64,000 nt of DNA from Pseudorhodobacter sp. PARRP1 (GCA_002256245.1 NKIU01000002.1:558001-622000); one strand, 5' to 3'. Positions 16,718 to 26,014 are shown, counted from the stretch's first letter. The notes: generated by a model from the letters alone, not told the origin. A program made the numbers and translations.

Positions 16718-17884
16718 ATGGCCCCGAAGAACCGCTTTGCCGAGATGCTGCCCGAGATCGCCGGATGGCGGCAGGATTTTCACGAAAACCCCGAGTTGCT
16801 GTTTGAGGTGCATCGCACGGCGGGCCGCGTGGCCGAGCTGTGCCGGGAGTTTGGTTGCGATGAGGTGACCGAAGGCATCGGGCGCACCGGGGTTGTGGTG
16901 GTGATCAAGGGCAAGACCGATACGGCGGGGCGGGTGATTGGCCTGCGGGCGGATATGGATGCTTTGCCGATTATCGAGCAGACCGGGGTGGCTTATGCCA
17001 GCAAGGTTCCCGGCAAGATGCATGCTTGCGGGCATGACGGGCATACCTCGATGCTGCTCGGGGCGGCGAAATATCTGGCCGAGACGCGGAATTTTGACGG
17101 CACGGCGGTGTTGATCTTCCAACCTGCGGAGGAAGGCGGCGGCGGGGGGCGCGAGATGTGCGCCGATGGCATGATGGACCGTTGGGGGATTCAAGAGGTT
17201 TACGGCATGCACAACATGCCGGGGATTCCGGTGGGGCATTTCGCGATCCGGCCGGGTGCGATGATGGCGGCGGCGGACCAGTTTGAGATCATGGTGACGG
17301 GCAAGGGCGGCCATGCCGCAAAGCCCCACGATTGCATTGATACGACGGTGGTGGCAGCACACATCATTGTGGCGTTGCAGACAATTGCCTCTAGGGGCGT
17401 GGACCCGCTGAAGCAGGTGGTGGTGTCGGTTTGCACGGTGGCGACCGACAGCACCGCGCATAATGTGATCCCGCAGGTGGTGAAGATGAAGGGCACGGTG
17501 CGCACGATGGATTTCGGCGTGCAGGATTATGTCGAGGCCCGGGTGAAGGCGATTGCCGAAGGCACGGCGCAGGCGTTGGGGGCGGTGGCGGTGGTCGATT
17601 ACAGCCGTGGCTATCCGGTGACGGTGAATGCCGAGGCGAATACCGAATATGCGGCAGAGGTGGCGCGGGCGGTGTCTGGCCAAGTGGACACCAACACAGC
17701 GCCGCTGATGGGGGCGGAAGATTTCAGCTTTATGCTGCTGGAGCGGCCGGGGGCGTATATTTTCGTCGGCAACGGCGACACCGCGATGGTGCATCATCCG
17801 GCCTATAACTTTGACGACAATGCGATCCCGTTCGGGTCAAGCTGGTATGCCGGGATGGTGGAAGCCCGGATGCCAGCGGCGTAA
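16718..17884 (+). CDS. M20D amidohydrolase, copy 2 (tandem paralogue)
   Basis: 388 aa from the ATG at 16718, which has an ideal AAAGGAG RBS 7 nt upstream; the track ORF start at 16553 lies inside copy 1. Metal-binding MHACGHDGHTSML, EEGGGGGREM and GKGGHAAKPH are all present and aligned with copy 1. Similarity is spread along the whole length, so the pair arose by tandem duplication and has since diverged in sequence and spacing. Likely functions are hydrolysis of N-acetyl or aroyl amino acids. Its own strong RBS suggests it can be translated independently. Confidence 0.9.
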   Translation: MAPKNRFAEMLPEIAGWRQDFHENPELLFEVHRTAGRVAELCREFGCDEVTEGIGRTGVVVVIKGKTDTAGRVIGLRADMDALPIIEQTGVAYASKVPGKMHACGHDGHTSMLLGAAKYLAETRNFDGTAVLIFQPAEEGGGGGREMCADGMMDRWGIQEVYGMHNMPGIPVGHFAIRPGAMMAAADQFEIMVTGKGGHAAKPHDCIDTTVVAAHIIVALQTIASRGVDPLKQVVVSVCTVATDSTAHNVIPQVVKMKGTVRTMDFGVQDYVEARVKAIAEGTAQALGAVAVVDYSRGYPVTVNAEANTEYAAEVARAVSGQVDTNTAPLMGAEDFSFMLLERPGAYIFVGNGDTAMVHHPAYNFDDNAIPFGSSWYAGMVEARMPAA

Positions 17885-17886
17885 GG

Positions 17887-17941
17887 ACTGCCCCCCTCAG
17901 GCGGCTCCCACCCGCCCACCCCGCCGCCTTCGGGGGGCAGT
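17887..17941 (+). terminator. Hairpin after M20D copy 2
   Basis: Perfect 10-bp arms ACTGCCCCCC and GGGGGGCAGT with an additional GGCGG/CCGCC pairing inside, starting 3 nt after the stop codon. Followed by only TTT, so termination is likely but may be weak. Element D follows 60 nt later. Confidence 0.5.
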
Positions 17942-18000
17942 TTGGGGTGGCGGAGGTGCTGCGCTGGCATTGGCGGGTTCGGATATGCTGGGGCGGTGGA

Positions 18001-18034
18001 GCCTCCGGCGGGAGTACTTATGGCCAATGTGAAG
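18001..18034 (+). repeat. Repeat element D (degenerate copy of element A arm)
   Basis: GCCTCCGGCGGGAGTACTTA-TGGCCAATGTGAAG; matches element C with a few substitutions (AGTACTTAT for AGTATTTTT, AATGTGAAG for AGATGAAG). It sits between the M20D and DUF1304 genes. Confidence 0.65.
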
Positions 18035-18044
18035 GGGTTTTTGG

Positions 18045-18398
18045 ATGATTGCGCAGGTGTTGGTCGGACTGATTGCGGCGCTGCATCTTTATATTCTGGT
18101 GCTGGAGATGTTTCTCTGGCAGGCGCCGCGCACGCGGGCGGTGTTTGGCACTTCGGCGGAATTTGCGTCGCAAACCAAGGTGTTGGCGGCCAATCAGGGG
18201 CTTTACAACGGATTTCTGGCGGCGGGGTTGGTTTGGGCGTTGTGGCTGGGGGCCGAGGGGCGCGGGGTGGCGTTGTTTTTCCTGGGATGCGTGCTGGTGG
18301 CGGGGATTTATGGCGCGGTTACAGTATCGCGGCGGATTTTGTTTGTGCAGGCGGTGCCAAGCGCGCTGGCGATTGCGGCGGTTTTGCTGGGGGTTTGA
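18045..18398 (+). CDS. DUF1304 membrane protein
   Basis: 117 aa with four hydrophobic segments. The pattern LHLYILVLEMFLWQAPR then NQGLYNGFLAAGLVW is the DUF1304 family, inner-membrane proteins with no assigned activity. It is a single gene in its own unit, preceded by repeat element D and followed by a convergent small membrane gene. Confidence 0.85.
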   Translation: MIAQVLVGLIAALHLYILVLEMFLWQAPRTRAVFGTSAEFASQTKVLAANQGLYNGFLAAGLVWALWLGAEGRGVALFFLGCVLVAGIYGAVTVSRRILFVQAVPSALAIAAVLLGV

Positions 18399-18432
18399 GG
18401 GGGATACAACGGCGACCAGCCGGTGCGTGTCT

Positions 18433-18834
18433 TCAGACAGACATCAAGCCCCACAGGTAAAAACCCCAATATTCCAGCAAGACCAGACAGGCGAGCGCAG
18501 CAAAGGTGGATGCAAAGATCGGTGGGTCAAATTTGAAGGTCAGCGCCAAACCAAACAAAATCGCCATCGGACTCAAACCCAACGAAATTGCGCCTCCGAC
18601 AAGGATGCCAAAACTTAACGCTGTAAAGGCGTTGGTCACAGTTATCGCGATGTTTTCGTAAAGATTTGGAATATAAAGCACGGCTGTTTGGCTAACGCTG
18701 TCAAATGTGACACCGTTGTCGCCGGGTGGTCCTTGCAACAGTCCAAATGCGATGTTGCCGACAGTAAAGATCAATACGGCGAATAATACTGACCGCAACC
18801 GACATATCGCAGCTAGGACTGATCTGGCTATCAC
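18433..18834 (-). CDS. Hypothetical small membrane protein, AT-richer
   Basis: 133 aa, not recognised. At least three hydrophobic stretches: LRSVLFAVLIFTVGNIAFGL, LSFGILVGGAISLGLSPMAI with LFGLALTF, and a C-terminal LACLVLLEYWGFYLWGL. The central region (PGDNGVTFDSVSQTAVLYIP) would be extracytoplasmic. Base composition and codons (ATA, TTA, CTA) are visibly less GC-biased than those of the neighbours, which suggests recent acquisition or weak selection. It is convergent with DUF1304 and lies just downstream of moaA. Confidence 0.6.
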   Translation of the reverse strand: MIARSVLAAICRLRSVLFAVLIFTVGNIAFGLLQGPPGDNGVTFDSVSQTAVLYIPNLYENIAITVTNAFTALSFGILVGGAISLGLSPMAILFGLALTFKFDPPIFASTFAALACLVLLEYWGFYLWGLMSV

Positions 18835-18895
18835 GGGAGTGTCGCGGAGCGAAGCTTGATCGGTTGGTGGTTTAAGTTGCAGGCGGGCACCTTGC

Positions 18896-19903
18896 TCAGC
18901 CCCCTGTATGGCTCATGTGCCTTGTCATCTGGCCTTTCACCACCTGCCGGGTGTAGTCGAAATCATGGCCTTTGGGTTTGTGGGCGATGGCTGCGCGGAT
19001 GGCTTGGCGCAGGGCGGTGTCATCGGGGCTGGCGCGAAGCGGCGCGCGCAGGTCGGCCATGTCTTCCTGGCCGAGGCACATGTAAAGCTCTCCGGTGCAG
19101 GTGAGGCGGACGCGGTTGCAGCTTTCGCAGAAATTATGCGTCAGGGGCGTGATGAAGCCTATGCGTTGGCCGGTCTCGGCCAGCCGGACATAGCGGGCGG
19201 GGCCGCCGGTTTGGTCGGGCAGGTCTTGCAGCGTGTAGCGGGTGGCGAGTTGCGCGCGCAGGTCTTTGAGCGGCCAGTATTGGTCAAGCCGTTGCGCCTC
19301 GCCCATGTCGCCCATCGGCATCACCTCGATGAAGGTGAGGTCGTGATTTTCGGCGGCGCACCAATCGGTTAGGCGGAAAAGTTCATCCTCGTTGAAGCCT
19401 TTCAGCGCCACGGCGTTGATCTTGACGGCAAGGCCCGCTTCCTTCGCGGCCGCGATACCGTCGAGCACTTGTGACAGGCGACCCCAGCGGGTGATTTCGG
19501 CGAATTTCTGCGCATCCAGCGTGTCGAGCGAGACGTTGATGCGTTTGACACCGCAGGCGGCAAGGTCTTGGGCATATTTGCGCAACTGGCTGCCGTTGGT
19601 GGTCAGCGTCAGTTCTTTCAGCTTGCCGCTGGCGAGGTGGCGCGACATCGCCTCGAAAAACGTCATGATGCCTTTGCGCACCAAAGGCTCGCCGCCGGTG
19701 ATGCGCAGTTTTTCGACGCCCAGAGCGATGAAATTGCTGCACAAACGGTCGAGTTCTTCCAGCGTCAGCAATTCGGCTTTCGGCAAAAACGTCATGTGTT
19801 CGGTCATGCAATAGGCGCAGCGAAAATCGCAGCGGTCGGTGACCGAAACGCGCAGGTAAGAAATTGCGCGGGCGAACGGGTCTATCAGGGGCATCTCGGA
19901 CAT
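18896..19903 (-). CDS. moaA: GTP 3',8-cyclase (molybdenum cofactor)
   Basis: Radical-SAM enzyme that with MoaC converts GTP to cyclic pyranopterin monophosphate, the first step of molybdopterin synthesis. 335 aa. The SAM cluster motif is CDFRCAYC (C25, C29, C32). The second cluster is bound by [19 protein letters not shown] near 260-278. The C-terminus ends in Gly-Gly (SHTGG), needed for activity in characterised enzymes. The start at 19903 gives [20 protein letters not shown]; the second Met is also possible. No other moa gene is in the window. Confidence 0.96.
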   Translation of the reverse strand: MSEMPLIDPFARAISYLRVSVTDRCDFRCAYCMTEHMTFLPKAELLTLEELDRLCSNFIALGVEKLRITGGEPLVRKGIMTFFEAMSRHLASGKLKELTLTTNGSQLRKYAQDLAACGVKRINVSLDTLDAQKFAEITRWGRLSQVLDGIAAAKEAGLAVKINAVALKGFNEDELFRLTDWCAAENHDLTFIEVMPMGDMGEAQRLDQYWPLKDLRAQLATRYTLQDLPDQTGGPARYVRLAETGQRIGFITPLTHNFCESCNRVRLTCTGELYMCLGQEDMADLRAPLRASPDDTALRQAIRAAIAHKPKGHDFDYTRQVVKGQMTRHMSHTGG

Positions 19904-19988
19904 GAGCCTAAGGTAGGCGTCGGCGGTGGGCGGGACAAGGTGGAATGCGACGGTTGTATGCGCGGGGGCGTCGCGCTATCTTTGGGCC

Positions 19989-20441
19989 ATGATGCGGATG
20001 AACATGATCTTTCTGAGTGCGGTGCTGGGCCTTGCGGGCTGCGCCATGATGCAACCCAAAACGGCACCTGCGCCCGAGGTGGAGGCTGCCAGTGCGGCAC
20101 CGATGGGCCGCCCGGTGATCGGGGCGGGCACCTCTGCGGCAGCGTTGGACACCACCAGTGCGGCCGAACGTGCAGCGGCGGTGGCGGCCAAGCCCGCGGG
20201 CGGTGAGCGGGCGTTGGGCACGGCTGTGGTGGCACTTGGCAGCCCTGCCGAGCAAGGTCTGTGGGTGAAATCGCCGCTGGTCACGGTGAAGGGCAAGGGC
20301 CGGGTGGTGACAGCGGGCGGGGCCTCGGTTGCGGTGGATCTGCTGCCCGGAAGCGGCGCTGCATCGCTTTCGCTGGCGGCGTTCCGGGCGTTGGGGCTGG
20401 GGTTGACCGATTTGCCAGAGGTCACGATCTACGCCGAGTGA
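19989..20441 (+). CDS. Conserved rhodobacteral lipoprotein
   Basis: 150 aa with a lipoprotein signal (MIFLSAVLGLAGC). The mature protein is Ala/Pro-rich and ends in a short ordered region, KSPLVTVKGKGRVVTAGGAS then SLAAFRALGLGLTDLPEVTI. I recall homologous small lipoproteins in Rhodobacteraceae labelled D-galactarate dehydratase; the length and lack of catalytic features make that label untrustworthy. ATG 19989 is followed by two further in-frame ATGs, so the exact start is uncertain. Function unknown; probably envelope-associated. Divergent from moaA. Confidence 0.7.
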   Translation: MMRMNMIFLSAVLGLAGCAMMQPKTAPAPEVEAASAAPMGRPVIGAGTSAAALDTTSAAERAAAVAAKPAGGERALGTAVVALGSPAEQGLWVKSPLVTVKGKGRVVTAGGASVAVDLLPGSGAASLSLAAFRALGLGLTDLPEVTIYAE

Positions 20442-20443
20442 CG

Positions 20444-20503
20444 TCAGGGGCATTCTGCCCCTCGGCGCGATGCGCCTTACCCCTGAGGATATTTTTGCAG
20501 ATT
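20444..20503. repeat. Repeat element E (convergent genes, terminator-like)
   Basis: TCAGGGG ... CCCCTGA arms enclosing GGCGCGATGCGCC, then GGATATTTTTGCAGATTGGATGA on the plus strand. The ATATTTTTGC-AGAT-GATGA portion is the family 3' core in diverged form. It begins 3 nt after the lipoprotein stop and lies before the convergent alkD. Confidence 0.6.
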
Positions 20504-20519
20504 GGATGACCAGAATCGG

Positions 20520-21200
20520 TCAGCCCAGATATTGCGCGGCTTCCTTGCGGGCGAAGGTTTTCATCCGCTCGCCGTGCGCGTCAAGGAATGCTGCGGTGCG
20601 GGCGGGGTCGTGTTTTGACAGATCGCGCAGCCACCACGCCACGGCTTTCTGGATGAACCAATCCTTGTCGTCGATATAGACGGCGGCCCAGCCCAGCACG
20701 CGGTCGCGGATGTCCAACTCGAACGGTTTGGGGAAGTTCTGCTTGGTGAAGGGCAGGGTGGCGACCAAGGCCGCGCGGCGGGTCCACATGTTTTCCGAGG
20801 TGGTCCAAGCTTCGACGGTATCAATCCGCGCCGGGTCGGCGGTGATGCGCTTTTGGGCGGCGATGCAGACGGTGTCGGCGATGGCCCAGGCGTCAAACTG
20901 CGGCACCCAGTGGCAGATCAGATCCCAGGCGGCGGTGTCGGGTTTGATGCGGGCTTGGGTCAGGAGTTTGGCGGCGGCGATGCGGGCGTCGTGGATGTCG
21001 CTTTCCCACAGGTCGGCCGCGAGTTGGATGCGGTCATCAAGCGCAAGTTCAGCGCGCCATGCGGTGGTCAGTTCTTCGATCTGCGGCACTTTCAGGCCAA
21101 GGTAGCGCCGGTCGGCCTTGTGATAGGCCTGCGCCGCCGCAACCTCGGGGATGTTTTCCTGCGCAACAAGTGCTGCCAGTGCCTGCGCCGCGGTGAGCAT
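20520..21200 (-). CDS. DNA alkylation repair glycosylase, AlkD-like
   Basis: 226 aa, all-helical HEAT-like repeat protein. Motifs that fit the AlkD family include HKADRRYLGLKVPQIEEL near 27-44, WESDIHDARIAAAKLL, then WTTSENMWTRRAALV and KDWFIQKAVAWWLRDLSKHD. AlkD-type enzymes remove bulky or cationic N3- and N7-alkylpurines by base excision without base flipping. The family Asp and Trp near FDAWAIADTV and the WTRRAAL Arg pair are present. It lies next to a DUF3833 gene with 4 nt between them, likely one transcript. Confidence 0.87.
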   Translation of the reverse strand: MLTAAQALAALVAQENIPEVAAAQAYHKADRRYLGLKVPQIEELTTAWRAELALDDRIQLAADLWESDIHDARIAAAKLLTQARIKPDTAAWDLICHWVPQFDAWAIADTVCIAAQKRITADPARIDTVEAWTTSENMWTRRAALVATLPFTKQNFPKPFELDIRDRVLGWAAVYIDDKDWFIQKAVAWWLRDLSKHDPARTAAFLDAHGERMKTFARKEAAQYLG

Positions 21201-21204
21201 CGGA

Positions 21205-21726
21205 TTATCCTTGGATGATGAACTTCACCGTTCCTACCGGAATTCCAAGGCGGGACACAACCGCATCATTCACGATGCGGCCTTTGTCGGCACGATAGAT
21301 CACATCTTGAAACCCCAGCCGGGTGACGCCGGAAAGCGATTTGAAATCAGCCGTATAGGCCAGCCGCACCACGCCGTTTTCTTCGGTGACGATGGCATGG
21401 CCCACGGTGTCATCGCGCCGCCCGATCCACCCACCTGCGGCTTGGCGGTCAAACACCCAAGTCAGTTGGTCTTTCTGGCCGTCGTCGTAGACGAAATCCT
21501 CGACCACGGTCAGGCGGGTGCCCGAGCGGCTGAGTTTGCCGTGCAGGCGCGCGGTGAAGCGGCGCTCTGCGCCGGTCAGCGTGACCCGAAACAGGCCGGT
21601 GCCGGTTTTACGGCCCAGGAAGGCTTGGTCCAGCGTCAGTTGCGGGCTGGCACCTTGGGGGGCGGGCGGAAGGGTGCTGCAACCGGCAAGGGCGAGGCCA
21701 CCGATCAGAAAAAGACGACGATCCAT
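21205..21726 (-). CDS. DUF3833 lipoprotein
   Basis: 173 aa from the ATG at 21726, with GGAG 8 nt upstream. The lipobox is LAGCS (GGLALAGCS), so the protein is anchored in the outer or inner membrane. The mature part TLDQAFLGRKTGTGLFRVTL to TVGHAIVTEENGVVRLAYT fits DUF3833, beta-barrel-like (lipocalin-type) proteins of unknown role. It lies between glmS upstream and alkD downstream, all on the minus strand. Confidence 0.8.
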   Translation of the reverse strand: MDRRLFLIGGLALAGCSTLPPAPQGASPQLTLDQAFLGRKTGTGLFRVTLTGAERRFTARLHGKLSRSGTRLTVVEDFVYDDGQKDQLTWVFDRQAAGGWIGRRDDTVGHAIVTEENGVVRLAYTADFKSLSGVTRLGFQDVIYRADKGRIVNDAVVSRLGIPVGTVKFIIQG

Positions 21727-21767
21727 CACAGGCTCCATATCTGGGGACTGTTGGGATATAAGCCGGG

Positions 21768-23582
21768 TTATTCGACAGTCACGGATTTCGCCAGATTTCG
21801 CGGCTGATCGACATCGGTGCCTTTTGCGATCGCGGTGTGATAGGCCAGCAGTTGCGCAGGGACCGCATAAAGGATCGGCGCGAAAGCGTCGGAGACTGCG
21901 GGCATGGTGATGGTGCGCCAGCAGTCCATGCCAGCCTCGGCAATGCCTTGCGCGTCGGAAATCAGCAGAACCTTGCCGTGGCGGGCCATCACCTCTTGCA
22001 TGTTCGAGACGGTTTTCTCGAACAAAGGATCGCGGGGGGCCAGCACGATCACCGGGACTTGCGGCGAGATCAGCGCGATGGGGCCGTGTTTCAACTCGCC
22101 CGATGCATAACCTTCGGCGTGGATGTAGCTGATTTCTTTCAGCTTTAGCGCACCTTCAAGCGCCAGCGGGAACATCGCACCGCGGCCAAGGAACAGCACG
22201 TCTTGCGCTTCGGACAACTCCTCGGCGATGGCGGCGATGGTGGTGGAAAGTGCCAGCGCGTGGTTCATCAGGCCGGGGAGTGCGGCGAGATCAGACAGGT
22301 GTCCGGCGAGGGTTTCAGGTGTCAGGCGGCCACGATCTACGGCGGCTTTCAGGGCCAGCAGGGCGAGCGTGGTCAACTGACAGGTGAAGGCCTTGGTCGA
22401 GGCCACGCCGACCTCAATCCCCGCCATGATCGGCAGCGCCAGATCGGCCTCGCGCGCGATGGAGGAGGTGGGGACGTTGACCACAGCCACGATCTTGGCG
22501 ACCTTATGCTGGGTGTAGCGCAGGGCTGCGAGGGTGTCGGCGGTCTCACCCGATTGGCTGACGAACAGCGCCCATTGGTTGGGCGACAGCGGCGGTTCGC
22601 GGTAGCGGAATTCGGACGCGATGTCGATTTCGACCGGCAGGCCCGCGATTTGTTCGAACCAGTATTTCGCGACATGGCAGGCATAGCTGGCGGTGCCGCA
22701 GGCAACCATGGTGAGGCGATCAACGGCGGTGAAATCAACCTCGGCCGGCAGTTGCAGGGTGCCGCTTTGGACATAACGGCGCAGGGCGTCGGCGATCACC
22801 ACGGGTTGTTCGGCGATTTCTTTCGCCATGAAATGCTTGTAGCCGGCCTTTTCGATGCGGGTAGCATCAACCTGAATGCGCGCCTCGGCCCGATTGGCGA
22901 GGCGGTCTTGCGCGTCGTAGATCACAGCGCCCGCGCGGGTGACAACCGCCCAATCGCCTTCCTCAAGGTAGGTGATGCGGTCGGTCATCGGGGCCAGTGC
23001 GATGGCGTCGGAGCCCACAAACATCTCACCTTCCCCATGACCGATGGCCAGCGGCGAGCCTTTGCGGGCGGCGATGATCAGATCATCCTCGCCATCAAAC
23101 AGGAAGCACAGCGCGAAGGCACCGTGCAAGCGGTGCAGGGTTTGGCGCGCGGCCTCAATGGGGGTGGCACCGCGCTGGATGAAAAGATGCGCCAGAAGGG
23201 CGATGGTTTCGGTGTCGGTTTGGGATTCTTGCGTCAGGCCCGCTTCGGCCAGTTCGGCCCGCAATTCGCGGAAATTCTCGATGATACCGTTGTGCACGAC
23301 GGCGACGGGGCCGGAGCGGTGCGGGTGGGCGTTGGTGGTGGTGGCAGCACCATGCGTGGCCCAACGGGTGTGGCCGATGCCCGCTTTGCCGGCAAGCGGT
23401 TCGTGCACCAAGAGATCGGACAGGTTCACCAGCTTGCCCACCGCGCGGCGGCGGTCGAGTTTGCCCTTGTTTACCGTCGCGATCCCGGCGCTGTCATAGC
23501 CGCGATATTCCAGCCGCTTGAGGGATTCGACCAGCAGGGGGGCTGCTTCGTGATTGCCCAGAACGCCAACAATTCCACACAT
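21768..23582 (-). CDS. glmS: Glucosamine-6-phosphate synthase
   Basis: Converts fructose 6-phosphate and glutamine to glucosamine 6-phosphate for peptidoglycan and LPS. 604 aa. The N-terminal Ntn glutaminase starts MCGIVGVLG with catalytic Cys2 after Met removal, then YRGYDSAGIA and HTRWATHG. Two SIS sugar-isomerase domains follow (CGTASYACHVAKYWFEQIAG, and AEELSEAQDVLFLGRGAMFP). The C-terminus ends in PRNLAKSVTVE, the active-site tail. It follows glmU directly with no intergenic base, forming a two-gene UDP-GlcNAc pathway unit. Confidence 0.96.
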   Translation of the reverse strand: MCGIVGVLGNHEAAPLLVESLKRLEYRGYDSAGIATVNKGKLDRRRAVGKLVNLSDLLVHEPLAGKAGIGHTRWATHGAATTTNAHPHRSGPVAVVHNGIIENFRELRAELAEAGLTQESQTDTETIALLAHLFIQRGATPIEAARQTLHRLHGAFALCFLFDGEDDLIIAARKGSPLAIGHGEGEMFVGSDAIALAPMTDRITYLEEGDWAVVTRAGAVIYDAQDRLANRAEARIQVDATRIEKAGYKHFMAKEIAEQPVVIADALRRYVQSGTLQLPAEVDFTAVDRLTMVACGTASYACHVAKYWFEQIAGLPVEIDIASEFRYREPPLSPNQWALFVSQSGETADTLAALRYTQHKVAKIVAVVNVPTSSIAREADLALPIMAGIEVGVASTKAFTCQLTTLALLALKAAVDRGRLTPETLAGHLSDLAALPGLMNHALALSTTIAAIAEELSEAQDVLFLGRGAMFPLALEGALKLKEISYIHAEGYASGELKHGPIALISPQVPVIVLAPRDPLFEKTVSNMQEVMARHGKVLLISDAQGIAEAGMDCWRTITMPAVSDAFAPILYAVPAQLLAYHTAIAKGTDVDQPRNLAKSVTVE

Positions 23583-24932
23583 TTACGACTTCCCTTTCGC
23601 GGCCTTGATGGCTTTGAGACGGGCCATCAGCTTGGTGGCAAGGCCCGGTTTGTTGACTTGCTTGGCGCGGCCCAAGGCGAGGGCTTCATCGGGGACATTT
23701 TCGGTGATCACGGAACCCGAGGCGGTCAGCGCATCATTGCCCACGGTGACGGGGGCGACCAGCATGGTATCCGAGCCGATGAAGGCGCGTTTGCCGATGC
23801 GGGTGCGGTGCTTCATCACGCCGTCGTAGTTGCAGGTGACGGTGCCTGCGCCGATGTTGGTAAACTCGCCGATGTCAGCATCGCCGATATAGCTGAGGTG
23901 GCCGACCTTGACGCCTTCGTCGAGGATGGCGTTCTTGATCTCGACAAAGTTGCCGACGTGGACGTCTTCAGCCAGTTCTGCGCCGGGGCGCAGGCGGGCG
24001 AAGGGGCCAACGGTCGCGCCGCGGCTGATATGGCAGCCTTCAAGGTGGCAAAAGGCTTTCACCTCGGCCCCGGATTCGACGGTGACTTTGGTTCCGAAGA
24101 TAACGTTGGGGCCGATGATGGCGTCGCGGCCGATGTGGGTATCCAGCGCGAAGAACACGGTTTCGGGCGCGGTGAGGGTGACGCCGTTTTCCAAGGCCTC
24201 GGCGCGGGCGCGCGATTGGAAGGCGCCCTCGGCCTCGGCCAGTTGCGCGCGGGTGTTGACGCCCATGGTCTCGGCCTCGTCGCAGATCACCACGCCCGCC
24301 GACAGCCCTTGCGCGCGGGCGATCTGCACGATGTCGGTCAGGTAGAATTCGGCGGCGGCGTTGGCGTTGCCGACTTCGGCGATCAGATCGAACAGCGTCT
24401 TCGCCGAAGCGCAGATTACACCCGAGTTGCAGAGGGTTATGCGGCGTTCTTCATCCGAGGCGTCTTTGTATTCGACGATCTTCTCAAGCTCTTTATCGCG
24501 GGCCACCAGCCTGCCATAGCGGCCCGGATCTTTCGCCTGAAACCCCAGCACCACCACCGAATGGCGGGCGCGGGCGTGCAGCATGGCCTCTAGCGTTTCG
24601 GGGCGGATGAAGGGGGTGTCGCCGTAAAGCACGATGGCCTCGCCCGCGAAGTCTTTCAGCAAAGGCGCTGCCATATCAACCGCATGGGCAGTGCCAAGTT
24701 GCGGGTCTTGCAGCACACATTCCACCGATGGGTCAAAGGCCTCGGCCGATTTGGCGACCGCTGCGGCCTCGTGCCCGGTGACGACGACGATGCGCGCAGG
24801 CTCCAGACTGCGGGCGGCGGTCAGGGCGTGGTGCAGCAGGGGCGCGGCGGCTATGTGGTGCAGCACCTTCGGGGTGTCGGAGTTCATCCGGCTGCCCATG
24901 CCTGCGGCCAAAATGATGAAGGATACTGCCAT
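23583..24932 (-). CDS. glmU: Bifunctional UDP-GlcNAc pyrophosphorylase / GlcN-1-P acetyltransferase
   Basis: Acetylates glucosamine 1-phosphate and then uridylylates it. 449 aa. The nucleotidyltransferase domain is N-terminal with [20 protein letters not shown] and YGDTPFI. The left-handed beta-helix (about 250-449) carries hexapeptide repeats such as [20 protein letters not shown]. The usual GTRM motif reads GSRM here. The gene is directly upstream of glmS, with the GlmU TAA adjacent to the GlmS ATG. glmM is not in the window. Confidence 0.96.
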   Translation of the reverse strand: MAVSFIILAAGMGSRMNSDTPKVLHHIAAAPLLHHALTAARSLEPARIVVVTGHEAAAVAKSAEAFDPSVECVLQDPQLGTAHAVDMAAPLLKDFAGEAIVLYGDTPFIRPETLEAMLHARARHSVVVLGFQAKDPGRYGRLVARDKELEKIVEYKDASDEERRITLCNSGVICASAKTLFDLIAEVGNANAAAEFYLTDIVQIARAQGLSAGVVICDEAETMGVNTRAQLAEAEGAFQSRARAEALENGVTLTAPETVFFALDTHIGRDAIIGPNVIFGTKVTVESGAEVKAFCHLEGCHISRGATVGPFARLRPGAELAEDVHVGNFVEIKNAILDEGVKVGHLSYIGDADIGEFTNIGAGTVTCNYDGVMKHRTRIGKRAFIGSDTMLVAPVTVGNDALTASGSVITENVPDEALALGRAKQVNKPGLATKLMARLKAIKAAKGKS

Positions 24933-25015
24933 GACGCCTCTTTCTTTTCGTTGCCGCCCGTTTTACCCCGGATCAGCCGGGCCGCAAGGGGTGGTTCTTC
25001 ACGCAAGGTTACATA

Positions 25016-25678
25016 ATGAAAACGGTGGTGTTTGATCTGGATGGCACGCTGGCCGATACCAGTGCCGATTTGCTGGCGGCGGCGAATGCGTGTTTCGTGC
25101 AAATGGGGCATGGCGTGGTGCTGGACGGGCGCGACACGCTGACGGCCTTTCACGGCGGGCGGGCGATGCTGCGGGCGGGGTTTGACCGGCTGGGGGTGGC
25201 CTATTCCGAGGCGGATATTGCGGCGCAGTACCCGGTTTTGCTCAGCGCCTATGCCGACGGCATTGATGTGCACACAAAGATGTATCCGGGGGCGGTGGCG
25301 GCGGTTGAGGCCTTGTTGGCGGCCGGGTATCGCACCGCGATTTGCACCAACAAGCCCGAGGCGCTGGCGGTGGAATTGGTGCGGCGCCTGGGGATTGCAC
25401 CGCTGTTTGGGGCCTTGGTGGGGGCGGACACTTTGCCCGTGCGCAAGCCCGATCCGGCGCCATATGTCGAGGTGGTGCGGCGGGTTGGCGGTGACGTGGG
25501 GCGGTCGATGCTGATTGGCGACACCGAGACTGACCGCAAAACCGGCCTTGCGGTGGGAGTTCCGGTGGCGCTGGTGACATTCGGGCCAGAGGGCGCGGGG
25601 GTATCTCGGTTGCAGCCAGAGGCGCTGCTGGATCGATATGAGGATTTGCCGGGGTTGGTGGCAAGGTTATTGGGTTAG
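25016..25678 (+). CDS. gph: Phosphoglycolate phosphatase, HAD family
   Basis: 220 aa. Dephosphorylates 2-phosphoglycolate from photorespiration-like oxygenase activity or DNA repair. HAD motif I is VFDLDGTLADT with nucleophile Asp7 and acid Asp9; motif II is AICTNKP (Thr); the Lys in VRKPDP; motif IV is IGDTETDRKTG. A cap domain is present between motifs I and II. Similar HAD phosphatases act on other substrates, so the assignment rests on overall similarity. It is divergent from glmU and overlaps the 3' end of the next gene on the opposite strand. Confidence 0.85.
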   Translation: MKTVVFDLDGTLADTSADLLAAANACFVQMGHGVVLDGRDTLTAFHGGRAMLRAGFDRLGVAYSEADIAAQYPVLLSAYADGIDVHTKMYPGAVAAVEALLAAGYRTAICTNKPEALAVELVRRLGIAPLFGALVGADTLPVRKPDPAPYVEVVRRVGGDVGRSMLIGDTETDRKTGLAVGVPVALVTFGPEGAGVSRLQPEALLDRYEDLPGLVARLLG

Positions 25679-26014
25679 GAATTCGCGCTGGCACCATTTC
25701 GAAGTCGATAGGAACTCATGGACAAGTTGCTCGCCGCTGCGGGTGCGTAAAATCTTTGCACCGCGTTGGCTCAGCGCGCGATGCTTTTCGGCTTCGGTGC
25801 CGGGAAGCTGGTCGAGGATGATTTTGGCAACCAAGAAAGACTCCTGCGCCTCGGCGTTCGTCATGCGCCCGGCCTTCTCCAGCACCAGAACCACCACCCC
25901 GAACATAGCCGCACAATGCAAGCCCTGCGCATCGCGGCCCTGATAGGTGATGTCGGCTTGCGCGCTGGTGGCGAGGGCCACGCACAGGGCGGTGGTCTGG
26001 ATCAGGCGGCGCAT
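25667..26014 (-). CDS. Hypothetical secreted protein
   Basis: 115 aa from the ATG at 26014 (MRRLIQTTALCVALATSAQA). The signal peptide is clear, with cleavage after AQA. The mature part (DITYQGRDAQGLHCAAMFG then TNAEAQESFLVAKIILDQLP) contains a hydrophobic stretch VVVLVLEKAG and two Cys. I do not recognise the family. It overlaps the gph 3' end by 12 nt on the opposite strand, so the two may interfere at the transcript level. Confidence 0.65.
   Translation of the reverse strand: MRRLIQTTALCVALATSAQADITYQGRDAQGLHCAAMFGVVVLVLEKAGRMTNAEAQESFLVAKIILDQLPGTEAEKHRALSQRGAKILRTRSGEQLVHEFLSTSKWCQREFLTQ

Noticed and set aside
19989-20441. Label D-galactarate dehydratase for the small lipoprotein
   Set aside because: 150 aa with a lipobox is far too small for that enzyme and shows no catalytic features; the label, if found in databases, is likely propagated error.
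22203-24593. 796-aa plus-strand ORF
   Set aside because: Covers glmS and glmU on the opposite strand; both have unmistakable catalytic motifs. The ORF is only the product of high GC.
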